Origin: Actinomortierella ambigua
Taxonomy: Eukaryota > Mortierellomycota > Mortierellomycetes > Mortierellales > Mortierellaceae
NCBI GenBank assembly: GCA_016098155.1
Contig: JAAAJB010000622.1
Location: forward strand, 1-18,838
Direction: 5' to 3'
Length of the DNA stretch: 18,838 nucleotides
Part shown: positions 1-11,100 of the stretch, piece by piece
How the letters are laid out: each line of letters starts with the position of its first letter
Position numbering within the stretch: the stretch's first letter is position 1
Program-made: the position numbers and the translations under genes
The notes under the pieces: model-generated
Databases searched by the model: none
Told to the model about the DNA's origin: nothing
What the model saw: the letters and a program-made list of their open reading frames with translations, nothing else

Positions 1-636
1 CAGTCAGTCAGTCAGTCAGTCAGTCAGTCAGTCAGTCAGTCAGTCAGTCAGTCATCACTCATCACTCATCACTCATCACTCATCACTCATCACTCATCAC
101 TCATCAGTCGTCAGTCAATCATCCAGTCAGTCATCCAGTCAGTCATCCAGTCAGTCATCCAGTCAGTCAGTCAATCAATCAATCATTCAATAAGTCAGTC
201 AGTCATCAGTCATCACTCATCAATTATTCAGTCAGTCAATCAATCAGTCAATCATTCAGTCATCAATCACTCAGTCAGTCATCAGTCATCAGCCATCAAT
301 CATTCACTCAGTCCGTCAGTCAATCATTCATTCATTCAGTCAGTCTTCAGTCTTCAGTCTTCAGTCTTCAGTCAATCATTCATTCAGTCAATCAATCAAT
401 CAGTCAGTCAGTCAGTCAGTCAGTCAGTCAGTCAGTCAGTCAGTCAGTCAGTCAATCATTCATTCAGTCATCAATCAGTCAGTCAATCATTCATTCAGTC
501 ATCAGTCATCAATCATTCATTCAGTCAGTCAGTCAGTCATCAGTCATCACTCATCACTCATCAGTCGTCAGTCAATCATCCAGTCAGTCATTCAGTCTAT
601 CAGTCAATCAGTCAGTCAGTCAGTCAGTCAGTCATA
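1..636. repeat. TCAN tetramer / TCA trimer tandem-repeat mosaic
   Basis: The whole stretch is low-complexity and is built from TCAG, TCAA, TCAT and TCAC tetramers with interspersed TCA trimers. Visible sub-arrays are 13 CAGT units at 1-52, seven CATCACT units at 53-101, four copies of the 12-mer CATCCAGTCAGT at 120-167, a TCTTCAG run near 342-372, and a second 13-unit CAGT run at 401-452. A 47-bp block at 88-134 recurs exactly at 545-591, so part of the array was copied as a larger unit. The array begins at or before the window edge, so its true length is unknown. Plus-strand frames are interrupted by stops (for example TAA near 190) and I see no coding signal. It ends about 130 bp beyond the stop codon of the acyl-CoA synthetase gene. 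Confidence 0.97.
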
Positions 637-766
637 GGTGCAACCGATCAGGTTTTCCTCAGAGCCAAAGAATCGGCGCAACGATAAATGCTACATTCAC
701 GCAACAACAACAATGTCCTTGAATAGTATATCCTTCATTATTCGATTATCGATGGTGGCATGCTAT
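637..766. other. 3' flank of acyl-CoA synthetase gene
   Basis: This is a unique-sequence stretch between the repeat mosaic and the stop codon of the minus-strand acyl-CoA synthetase. It is probably that gene's 3' UTR and terminator. I see no convincing polyadenylation hexamer; on the minus strand there is only an AT-rich patch reading AATAATGAAGG. A 77-codon plus-strand frame here has no family features. Confidence 0.5.
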
Positions 767-3350
767 CTAAAGTCCCAGGATTTCTTTGGCGCGTTGGCGC
801 AGGATGACTTTTTGGATCTTGCCACTGGGTGTCTTGGGGATGTCATCGGCCTCGATCTTAATCACGTATGATGGCACCTTATAGTGAGAAATCTTGCCTC
901 TGCAGTGTTTCACCACGGTGTCGAGGTCAATGTCATAGCCACGTTTGCTGCTGACGAATGCACATGTCAGCTCGCCTAGTCTGGCATCTGGAACACCGAC
1001 CACGGTCACCACCTCGACGCCATCCATCTCAAAAATGCAATTCTCGACCTCGACTGGGTGAATCTTTTCGCCACCTCGGCTGACTAGAAATCGAGGAAAA
1101 TAAATAAAAATGATTTTACGAAGGTTAATAAACGTGGATCCGAGTAGTGCAGACGACACTCCCTTGAATCAAGCCATTTTCTTATTGTTGTACGTACTCA
1201 TATCCTTGATGCGACCGTCGATGCGAAGATAGCCGCGAGCATCCATGACACCCGTGTCTCCAGTATGCATCCAGCCTTCAGCATCGACGACCTCATCCGT
1301 CTGCTTCTTGGAATTCCAGTAGCCTCCTTTCATAACCGAGTAGCCGCGTGTGCAGATCTCGCCAGATCCTCCAACAGGGAGCGTTTCTCCAGTAACAGGG
1401 TCGACCACTAAAATTGTTTTTTTAAAGAGAGAAAAAAATTAAGTGTGCCGATCTCTGATCTTCCAACGTCTGTGCGTTAACTCCGCCTTCCGTTCTTAAA
1501 ACAATCTCCGCACCCGATGGAAAAAAAAAAAAGGTCGTGTGTGATTTACCTTTAGCCTCGAGATGCGGCATAATAGTACCAACGGTATTACACCGATCCT
1601 CAATCGAGTCTGTGGTGCGCGACTGGAAGCTGACTGGGCTCGTCTCCGTCATGCCATAACAGATGGTGATTTCGCTCATGTTCATCTTCTTGAACAAGTC
1701 CTGCATCGTCGCAATCGGGACAGGTGAGCCCGCCGCAATACCCGTCCGAAGCGACGACAGATCAAACTGTCGCAGCTGTGGATGGTTCATTTCCTCGATA
1801 AACATCGTCGGCACTCCATGTAGCACCGTGCATCTCTCCTCTGAGACGGCTCGCAGCGTCGCCTCGGCGTTAAAGCCCTCGTATGGGAAGACCATGGCCG
1901 ATCCGTGGGTCATGGCAGCCAAGCTTGCTATAGATGTTGGATACAGAGAGACGAAAAGAGATGGCGTGGTGTTGGTAAAATGTGAAAGAAAGAACAACTA
2001 ACATGTAATGACTCCCTCGCACCATGTTACCATACAGAGAACAAGGCCAAAGCAGTGGAAAAGAGGCACAGGAATACACACAATATCCTGTTCGGTAAGT
2101 CGCATATTGTCTCCGATCTGGATGCCATTGTTCAAAATGTTGCGATGGCTGAGAGAGACTCCCTTGGGCAAACCCGTGGTGCCACTCGTAAACTGCAGAT
2201 TCACGATATCGTTGTTGTGCAGCGTCGGTGCCACAGCCTGGAGAGGATCCTGGACAAGACCCGTGCGGAACGTGTCCTCATCCAAAAGATCCTCGTAACG
2301 CGTCCAGCTTTTTAGCGAGCCAAGTTCAGGAACCTGCACGCCATTATCGACAATGATCAGCTGGCGCAGGTCCGGCAGCGAGTCGATCTGCAGTTCGTTG
2401 GCCTTTTGATGCGCTAGTTCCGGCATGATCTCCAGCAACATCGACATGTGGTTCGACGACCTGAGACCCGGCGTCGTCACAAGGCCCTTGCAGCCCACCA
2501 GATTCATCGCTTGGAAGAGTTCCTTGGTACGATATCTGTTTGGCAGAAGCAAATTAAAAAAAAAAAGTTCCCTCTTGTTTAGAGACCTTATTCAGTCTCG
2601 TTCAATGCTTACTGCTTCAACATAGTACACTTACGCTGGGTTAATAGTAACAAGGATGATCCCCATTTTTGCGGTAGCATACTGCAAGGTTGCCCATGCC
2701 GAGTTGTTAGCCATAAACACACTTTTTGTGTCAGGATAGAGGTACCAAGCGAGGGAAAGAGAGAGACAGAGTGAGTGAGTGAGTGAGCAATACATTTCGG
2801 AGCACCGTGAGAGAAAGTTAGAGTTCTCCACATCTTTTTTTCCCCCTCTGTTCTCATGACAAGTGAAACCAAATCGACAATATAATTGTGGGGAGAGAAA
2901 GAATGACAGATAGAAAACATACCCGAGGCGATCGCCCTTTCTGAATCCCGACCGATGTAGACCACGGGCGAGAGCATCGACCTTCTCACCAAAGGTTCTG
3001 TAGCTCCAATGTAGATTTTTTTCCTGCTTCACCACCAAGCCGAGCCGATCCCCGTATCGGTCAATTTGGCGGTTCCAAAAGTCACCGATGGTGTCCTCGC
3101 ACAGGGGCACCGATGTATCACCTTTGACATAGGAGTGTGTCAGGAGCTCCCCTTGCTGCTCTTCTGAAGCCGGTGAACCGGCCGTAGCCGCTGCAGCAGC
3201 GGTAGAGGTGGATTGCTGACGGACAGTGCTGACGTATCGAGCATAGGAGGCTGGGCGCCAAGTAGGCAACGCGACTGGGGAGCGGAGGCGCGAGGGGGCC
3301 AGCGTAGCGGAGTTTGAGGGGGTTTTCCTGAGCAGACGATGAGCGAGCAT
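767..3350 (-). CDS. Mitochondrial medium-chain acyl-CoA synthetase, ACSF2-like
   Basis: This is an ANL-superfamily enzyme that should activate a carboxylic acid to acyl-AMP and then to acyl-CoA. Exons on the minus strand are 3350-2923, 2721-2635, 2535-2036, 1927-1550, 1407-1198 and 1083-767, giving 1920 nt and 639 aa; every junction is GT-AG and keeps frame. The start at 3350 was chosen because it opens an Arg/Ser-rich, acid-poor N-terminus ([14 protein letters not shown]) typical of a mitochondrial presequence. Visible motifs are the AMP-binding loop [10 protein letters not shown] at about 288-297, YGMTETS at 429-435, HTGDTG around 513-518, Arg530 in IDGRIKDM, and the catalytic lysine in PSGKIQK at about 623. 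[13 protein letters not shown] is restored only by joining exons 5 and 6. The C-terminus (EILGL) is not a peroxisomal PTS1. Family and likely compartment are secure; chain-length preference is inferred from ACSF2 resemblance. Confidence 0.95.
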
Positions 3351-3912
3351 GATGGAATGGTAGAGTGGGGAGGTTGAGGGGGGTGAGTGGGGAGGTGAAG
3401 GTGAGTGGGGTGGGATGAATGTGGGAGAAATGTGTGGAGATGAATGCAAAAGAGAGGAAAGGTGAGCGCGAAAACGAAGAAGCGGGCAGAGTCTTTTATT
3501 CGGACGGAGAGGAGGGGGGGGGGGAAGGGCGCTAATCTGCAGCAGTAGGATAGATGTACCATCAAGGGATACCTGCCTACCCCCTTTCGATCGTTCTGCT
3601 GGCATCAATAGGGACACAGACATCCTCGTACCTCGAGCTTAACTCGCCATTGCCGAGCCGGGAGAGCGAGTGAGTGAGGGAGAGAAGGAGAGAGAACCAC
3701 CTTGTGCGTAGGTAGGTGGTGTTGCCTGACATGTTCCACTCTTGTACCTTGATGGTCGTGACAAACGGGGTCATTGAGATAGAACCACCTTCGCTTCACA
3801 AAGGGCTATTGAATGTAAAGCAGCCATTGTCCTTCGTGCTGTATAGAGGACCTGTGGTATTTCTTGTAATAATTATATCTATATCACCATGCTTCTACTG
3901 GATTCTTGAACT
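3351..3912. promoter_or_regulatory. Intergenic: acyl-CoA synthetase promoter and GNAT 3' flank
   Basis: This 562-bp gap lies upstream of the acyl-CoA synthetase and downstream of the GNAT gene, both on the minus strand. On the minus strand it is strongly pyrimidine-rich from about 3360 to 3530, including a run of 11 C (plus-strand G at 3514-3524). An ATAAAAGA patch near 3494-3501 on the minus strand is a weak TATA-like candidate, about 145 bp before the start codon. GAGT/GAGA purine repeats occur near 3660-3695. No gene is supported here; the open frame running into it from the first exon lacks protein-like composition (Pro/His/Ser-rich). Confidence 0.5.
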
Positions 3913-4904
3913 TCAACGATGGAAAACGCTCTCAGGAACGGGCTTGCCGTTCTTCTTCCGATCGGCGATCAACTCCTCGAGTCGTCTCTCCGCACCTTGG
4001 CTGACGTGTGTCCCTGCCTGAGCGATTGCATCGGCTCCAGCCTTGGCGACGTCGAGACCCTTCCGAGCGTGGGTTGTCGGCTCTTCACGGCCATAAAAGT
4101 CGTCGTCGGTCATGCTGTAGAACATTGAATTGCGCCACGTGCCGTCATGGTGAAGGATATGCTTGCGAAGGCAACCCTCGAATTGGAAACCCAGCTTGAG
4201 GGCGGCCTTTTGCGAGGCAATGTTGCCGTGGTGACACTTCCACTGGACGCGACCAGCCTGCATAGCATCAAAGCAAAACCGGAGGAGTAGGTAGTTGGTC
4301 TCGAGCATCACAAACGTGCCATGGACAGCCCTGTCGAACCAGATGGCGCCAATCTCGAACCGCCGCGTGCTCAGCGTAATGTCGAGCAGGCTAACACCGC
4401 CCACACACACTTTCTTGGTTTTTGGCATCTGTGGCCCTGCTGCGGCAATGGAAACGTTGCCGTTGGTGCCGCTGGCTCCTTCAGCATCGCCCTCGGGGAC
4501 TTTGAGGTAGATGGCCCAGGAGAAGTAGTTATTCACGGGATCAAACTCTGCTCGTTTGGTCCTGCAAAAGTCTTCAAACGTGCTCTGGTCTCCGCAAGGG
4601 AAGAACTGCCACAGGCCATCATTCTTTGCGTATACATCCCACATGGTCTTTAGGTCACGTTCAGGCTTATGATTATAGAAAAAAAATAGTGTAATAGTCG
4701 AATGGGGGCTTAGGACAATGCTCGATAGTCGATACTTTGACATTCTCCCATGTGGTCTTTTGTGCGCTAGCGTAAAAACAAAATTTGTCCTACCACAATT
4801 GGAGCGAGAAGAATGTTGTCTGACTCGAGGCGGTATCCGCTCCAAGGACCAAGAGCCTCTTGGGCGTAACTTGACTTGGGCAGCTTGGTGAATGTAACTT
4901 TCAT
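3913..4904 (-). CDS. GNAT acetyltransferase, RimJ/RimL-like
   Basis: This is predicted to transfer an acetyl group from acetyl-CoA to an amine; the substrate is unknown. It has two exons, 4904-4794 and 4665-3913 (864 nt, 287 aa), with a 128-nt intron. The join gives LLAPIVPERDLKTMW, the usual 'position-in-loop' start of the RimJ/RimL fold. A core strand reads EIGAIWFDRAVHGTF (about 141-155), followed by NIASQKAALKLGF (about 185-197), the family's Asn...Ser-x-x-Ala-x-x-x-LGF signature, and WRNSMFYSM (about 214-222). The acetyl-CoA loop is degenerate: HGTF stands where many GNATs have R/Q-x-x-G-x-G/A. Residues 95-116 form a Gly/Ala/Asn-rich insert. The last 50 residues form a charged, probably helical tail after the domain. 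The start at 4904 is the first methionine giving a compact N-terminus, and a TATA-like element lies about 75 bp upstream of it. Confidence 0.87.
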
Positions 4905-4976
4905 GATGAAGACGCTGATTCGAAAATGAAATGAAAATGAATGCAGAACAGCCTTTTCTGCTCCCCCTCCTCCTAG

Positions 4977-4983
4977 TTTTATA
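4977..4983 (-). promoter_or_regulatory. TATA-like element of the GNAT gene
   Basis: The minus strand reads TATAAAA within CATATAAAACT, about 73-79 bp upstream of the GNAT start codon at 4904. Position and sequence fit a fungal TATA box. It is a single short match, so the call is only moderately supported. Confidence 0.45.
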
Positions 4984-5092
4984 TGTGCAAATGCGATACG
5001 CCGCAACTCTAATTTTTTTCTCACAATACCAAACATGACAGAGCATGGCTCAGAACAAAAAGTGCGCACAAATAATTTTTTTTAGAAGTGAC

Positions 5093-5099
5093 TGAGTCA
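5093..5099. promoter_or_regulatory. TGAGTCA, AP-1/Gcn4-type site
   Basis: This is an exact match to the palindromic TGASTCA bZIP consensus. It lies about 190 bp upstream of the GNAT start, in the gap between two genes. Such a heptamer is expected by chance about twice in a window this size, so function is unproven. Confidence 0.25.
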
Positions 5100-5171
5100 T
5101 GGCGGCTTGCCCTATTCTACAGTTGGAATGTGTGCGGCGTGCAGCCAATTGTGAGACGGATTAGGTGCCGT

Positions 5172-8100
5172 TTAGCTCATACTTCGTCGCCGCTTTGAGT
5201 TCTTCGTTGCTGTCTGCGCAGCCGATGCAGAGGATGCCAGCTGGAAGTTGGAGGATGTCGGATGCATTCCCGAAGCACCTTTGCCTTTCTTGCTCTTGAT
5301 ACCACCCTTGCTGCGAGAGGCAACAGGCACAGGAGACGATGGAGGGGAACCAGCGTTATCGGACGAACGAAGCCGTCGACGACCATTGACTACCGGTGCT
5401 ACAGCTCCTTCAGCTGCTGCTGTCTCTACTTCCAAGACCGTCCGAGAAGCTGCTTTGTCAGACGCGCGCCGCTGCCGCTTGGCTGGGGGAGGATGGATCG
5501 CCTCTCCCCCCTGCTCCTTGTGGCTGTGGCCGGTGTCGGAGGCAATATTGCCACTACCATCTTCATCGGCATGCTGGGCCCCGTCTTCATCTTGCTTGGT
5601 CTCACGATCCTCCTCTGCCTCGTTGTCAGAGGAGTCGGACTCTTCTTCAGATTGGCGATCCTCATCGTGTGCCTTCTCTTCCTCCCTTTCGTCAGACACA
5701 CTGGCTCGATCTGATTCCTCGGTACCTTCCGGGGCTTCATCGCTATCCGCAACGGCTTCATCCTCCTCATCATCATCTGCGTCTTCTTCTTCTTCCTCCT
5801 CTTCTTCCACCTCCTCCTCTTCCTCTTCCTCTTCTTCGTCTTCCTCCTCTTCGTCGTCGTCGTCATCTTCAGCCGCTGCAGCATCCTCATCATCATCCAC
5901 TGCCCCCTCACTCTCCTCGGCGTTCGACACACTTTCGCGATCAGAGTCTTGGGCTTCGTCTTGATCGTCATCGCTGTCCGCTTCTTCCTCCTCTTCTTCC
6001 TCCTCCTCCTGATCCTCCTGATCCTCTTGGTCTTCTGCGTGGGTTTCTGATGCTTTCTCTTCTTCGTCATCGTCCTCCTCATCCTCACTCTCCTCTTCGC
6101 CATCATCGGTTACGGTCGCTTCATGGGCCTGTTGATAATCCTCCTCTTTAGCGTCAACCATCTCCGTGTCCGAGTCGGCTCGTACTACAACAGGTGGCAG
6201 AGAAGGGGCCTCGGCGTTGGCGACCGAACTAGGCACTGCTTCAACCTTGACAAGCGCTTCTTCCACAACCTGCAGAGGCTGGCGGTCGATTGCCACACCC
6301 GATAACTCGACTCTGGACAAAGCTTCGGCGACCGCGGCAAGGGTCTCCATGTTGCTGGTTCCAGAAGAAATGGCGGGCTTGTGCTCCTCTTCCATGCCGT
6401 TGTGATGGGCGATTTTGTCTTCCTCTGTTGGTGTCGACACTGATGCTGCTGAGTCTGCTGCTGCCGCTGCTGCTGCCGCTGCTGCCGCGGCCGCTATCCT
6501 TGCATTTTTATCCGCCCAGTATTTTTCTTTCTTCCGCAAGTTGGCGGCCTGCTGGCGCGATAGTTTGGTCGTGGACACCTCTGGCTTTGGCTGGGTAGCG
6601 CTGCTCTCGTTCGTCGCTGCTACTGCGGCTGTTGCTACTGTTGTTCCAGTTGCTGACGATGATGCTGAAGTGGTGGAGGTCAACGATGCCTTTTTGCCAG
6701 GTGCCCGCTGTCGCTTCGATGAGGGTGCCAGTCGCTTTGACCTCGCTTCCTTCTTCACCCTGACTTGCTGCTCCGCTTCTTTCTCTTCTTCGTCTTCGTC
6801 TTCCTTCTCCTTGCCTCCATCATTGCCCTTCTCTTCCTCGTCTTCCTCGTCGTCCGATTCTTCACCCTCGACAACGACATAGGCCCATCCTTTGGGCGCA
6901 GGCTTATTGATCACGACAGCCTTATCGACAATGGAGGGCTTCAGACGAGACTGCAGGCTGGCTGCCACCTTGCGCGACTTTTCGGACCGCCTCTTGAGCT
7001 TCTCCAGCAGATCCTCCTCATTTTCGATTTGAAGATGCTGCTCACGGGCCCGTGCTGCCTCAGACCGAGTCATCGTGTGGGGCTTAGACTTGGAGGTTGC
7101 TGCATCCTCGGCGCTACTACTGCTGCTGGCGGTGCTGCTCCGGGTGGCGGACGAACTGGAAGCGGTGATGGTGCCGGCGGCGGCATTTGCAGATTTGTTG
7201 AAAGACGGTCTCTTCTTGTCCAGGATGCTGCGCCTCTCGCCACTCTTACGGGATGAAGATGAGGCTGAAGCAGTGTTGGTGACCGGGACTATAGAGTTTG
7301 CCGATCTTGTATTGCGAAGCGATCGGGTGGAGGCCGTCGTTGAAGATTCTTCCTCGTCTACAGGCGTCGCCATCATATTCCTCCTGTTGCGTGACTTCTT
7401 ATCAGTGGCCTTGGGAGTCGGCGACCCTTCTGGAGTAGCTGTCTCGGTAGCGAGTGCCGATGATCCGTCATCCGTGTCCTCGACATTGATATCCTCCGCC
7501 TCGTCTCCTGTAGCTGGGAAGGGATCCAAAGTGTAGGTGAATATCTCGGGATCGATGGGCGTCGTCAAGAAACCTGAGACTGGGTCCACATCCATGGCGG
7601 CAAAATCCTCGGCAGCCTTTTGAAGAAGCGTGTCCGCAATCTTGGCCTGGCGGGAGGCGGCACGATAGTATGTTGTATCCGCTTGATTATAAGTCATACA
7701 GTTCTCGTAGATTCTCCGAACGTCCTCCTGTTAAATGTACCAAAAAGGAAAAAAGGTTGTGTCCATGGCGGTTAGATTTTGAATTTCCATGCATTGATCT
7801 GGACATGACAAAGCATATTGTTAAGGCAACCTACTCCAAAGGTATCGACATCATTGTACTGGAAATCTTCAAGTTTCTCGCGCATGTCTTGGAAACTGAT
7901 TGGGTTCTTGATGATCTCGTGGTAGTCCTTGACCTCGTCTTCAGAAATTGGAAAATGGAAGTACTTTTGCCGATCAAGCCTAGGTCAAAAAGGCAGCGTA
8001 AAAAAATGCTTATTAGACATGTGCCATGTAGACTCATACACACAGAGAGCCAAGTGATATCAGTCAAAACGCCTTACTTTTCAAGCTCCGTCAGTGTATC

Positions 8101-11100
8101 GTCCAAGAGTGACCTGAGTGGAAAGAAGATGAGAGACAGGTAGCGGTTTTGATATTCTTGCCGCTTGAGCTTGGCACGCTCTCGTTTGCGGACTAGCTCT
8201 GCCAGCATCCGCACCTTCTCAAGATCACCACGAAGGGTGAGAAGGGTGTGGAGCTTCTTCATCTTTTCTTCTTCCGTCTGCCGGTGAGCAGATGCCGACG
8301 CCGTCCAGGGTTCAAGGTGAAGGCGCTTGAGCAGTGGTGCACCACGCCTCGACTCGCGCTTCAACGACCAGTACTTGCAGCTGGTGTAAAGAAACCTGTA
8401 CTTTATGCGAGACGCGTTTGCCTTACCGCCGAGCTTGCTGCAGTAAGGAATAAGGCGCTGTATGATGTAGCTCGGAGCCAAGGGTGCACCGGGTGCATAG
8501 TGCTTCTGATGAGCGAGGGCAGCTTTGGATGCACGCGACCCTTGCGCCTGAGAAGTCGCTGCAGCTGCGTGAGCGCTCGAATCTGAGTCAATCGAGCTCT
8601 TTCGGTGCCCCCTTGGCGACATCACTTCGTCCTCGCTCATTCCAAAGTCGGGGTCGTCCGACTCCTCTTCGATCTTCTTTCTCCGCTTTTTGATTGTCCT
8701 GTTTGCAAACAATGCGGCTGCACCGGCAATGTCGATGCGGTCTTTGTAGTCGCGCTAATACGAGAGAGTGAGGAGATCACAGTGTCAGTCACAGCTATTT
8801 TACATTAATGTAACTAAATCATTCAAACCACCTAGGATACCTACAGGAGTATGCCTGTGGCAGTGCGCTCGATAGGTCAACACCTCGCCTGACCCGCCAG
8901 GTAGTCTTGAAAGGCGCGATTTCATGTACAAGTGGGCCTTGCGGGCGCAGGTGACATGGAAGGCGCGAAAGCAGTTCTTGGTCTCGCATTGAATGCAAGC
9001 GCCGACGCGCAACTTGCAGATGTAGCACGTCAGCCGCCACCGGCTCACAGGAATTTTGTCAATATTGTCGATCGGCTCCATGTAGACTGTGTTGGCGACG
9101 CCGACCTCGGGGATCCAGTTGGCGCAAAGTAAATGAGCCCAGCGATTGTTGGTAGTCTGCTTGAAAGCACCGCCTTCGCCAGGACAGAAAATACACGACA
9201 CTGGCATTTGTGGTGATAGCATGCACTTGCGACACAACCACTGACCCTCAGGAATGTAAGGGATACCATAGCAGTCCTGGTGCACAGCCAGATTGCAGCC
9301 ATCGCAAAACACGATGGCGTTGCTGTTTTCACACTCTCCATCATCGCAGATGTTGCAGGCTGAGTCCTCTGGTGGAAGATTCTCTTGAGTCTTTGGTATA
9401 TTCTTGGTCTATCGCATCCAATAAAATAGTAACAACAAATAAGGACTGTAAGAGTGTATCCAACATTTGTACTAATAATACTAATAGGCAGCCTCTGCAA
9501 AATGCGCGCTAAGATGAAAGGACATACCAGATCGAACCATTCCTTTTCCAGACGATCGATGATCTTCTCAAATGTGTTTGCCGACACCTCAACAAGGTCG
9601 TCCTTCCGGCGCTCCTCGTTGATGGCCTGTAACCAGAACTGGTCCTGCTCATCCATGTCGTATTCCACTCGATCTGCCAAGTCCATCTCCGTTGGCTCTG
9701 CAGTGAAGAAAAAAATGGGAGGGGAAATGTACATAGTGAGTATAAATCAATATCGGCACGAAACAGTTGAGCATGTTACTACCAAAAAATGCGTCCATAA
9801 AATTTTGAGCTTCCATACCGATGTAGCGCATGTAATGACTCGGCATGTGAAACACCTCGACATCCTCGATTTCGCGCGGCATTTTCCGAAAGGTTGACTT
9901 TGGAAGCGACGAAACGGGGGTCTTGGGCTCAAGGACCATGCTGGACAAAGGATGCTGGTGTGCAATCTTGACCAGTGGGGGCTCAGTTCCAGAGGAAAGG
10001 ACCTGCATATGCTCTGCTGACTTGTTAGGCTCCGCTGGTGGCACTGGGCTTCCATTGATCGATGCATATCGGGGCTCCTGTTGGTGTTCCTCTTCGTCCT
10101 TCCCCATATCGGCCTCTAGGTCCGCGGTGGGCGTGGGTGGTTGTTCACCCATCTCAACGTCCTTTTCAGCATCAGCAGGAGGCACGTCTCCTGTCGTAGG
10201 CTGGTCAATGTCCATCGCGTTCAACTCGACCGGGCCACCATCTGAATCTTGGTTGAGATGCGTATCCGCAGCGTCTGCAGTTTCCACATGCGGCTTTTCG
10301 GTGGCAGAATAGCCTCCTATTGCCTGTGGTTCGTCTTTGATTGCAGTCGCGGGCTCCGCTGAACCACCTTCGCTCGCCAAAGATCCAGGGACGTCGAAAA
10401 ATTCCTCCTGCTCCTGATCAGAGGTACTTGTCGCGTCCTGAGAGACAGCATCAGGGGCTGGCTGACTCGACTCCTTTGGGGCTTCTATCTCAGGAAGAGG
10501 AAGGCTGCTTGCAGGTTGCTCAATGTCGTCAACTGTTGCGCCGTTCATACGAATGTCAGATGCCACAGGCCCCGAATGCTCGTGGTCTGGCTCATCGTCA
10601 CGCCCGTGTTCTTGCCCATCCACCTGCTCACCCACACGAGCCTCTTCTTCTTTGATGATGGCAAGTGCCCGCTCGCGCGTCTGATAAGAAGACTCGTCCT
10701 GTGACACTGATGGCGCTACGGAAACCTCAGTCGGCTTTGGCTTCATGGTGTCGACAATGGTGAGCCGCATGGCTGGGTCTAAAAATGGGAAGAACTCTTG
10801 GTACGACCGCTCCTCTCTAGGCTTGTGGTCGTCATCCGTGCCGTAGTCATGTCCTGATTGATGGTTCTGAGAAATTGGGTGTGTTTCTTTCTCGGGTACT
10901 GGCTGCATCTCTTCGTTGTAAGCATCCAGGATGTCATCCAGAGAGTTTCTCCGCCCATCAGACGACGACTCGCCCCGGCCAGACCGCGGAGGCCTGCCCC
11001 GTGGCCTGCCCGAGGGAGTCATCCTTCGCTTGTGGGAGACTCTGGTTGGTGCCAAGGTCGAGGCTGCGCGTTGAAGGGTTTGTCGCTTAGGCATAGTCAT

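Larger units (their letters stand above)
4905..5171. other. Short intergenic: GNAT promoter and BRPF-like 3' flank
   Basis: This 267-bp gap between two same-strand genes must hold both the terminator of the large scaffold gene and the promoter of the GNAT gene. It contains the TATA-like element at 4977-4983 and a TGAGTCA heptamer at 5093-5099. On the minus strand there is an A-rich stretch (about 5070-5083) that may belong to the 3' end signal of the upstream gene. Confidence 0.5.

Noticed and set aside
1..636. CRISPR-like or coding interpretation of the left repeat
   Set aside because: There are no spaced unique segments between constant repeats, the units are 3-4 bp, and the context is eukaryotic. 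Reading frames are interrupted and encode only a four-residue cycle.
767..3350. Frameshifted pseudogene instead of an acyl-CoA synthetase gene
   Set aside because: Every frame change coincides with a good GT-AG intron that restores conserved sequence in frame. All catalytic motifs are present.
5426..6106. Minus-strand Lys/Arg/Thr-rich open frame of 226 codons
   Set aside because: It is the +1 shadow of the acidic repeat (GAA/GAG read as AAG/AGA) and has no independent support.
5248..7536. Several plus-strand Ser-, Leu- or Val-rich open frames of 80-250 codons
   Set aside because: They lie opposite exon 7 of the BRPF-like gene, where Glu/Asp/Ala codon repeats remove stops on the other strand. 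None shows a domain or plausible composition.
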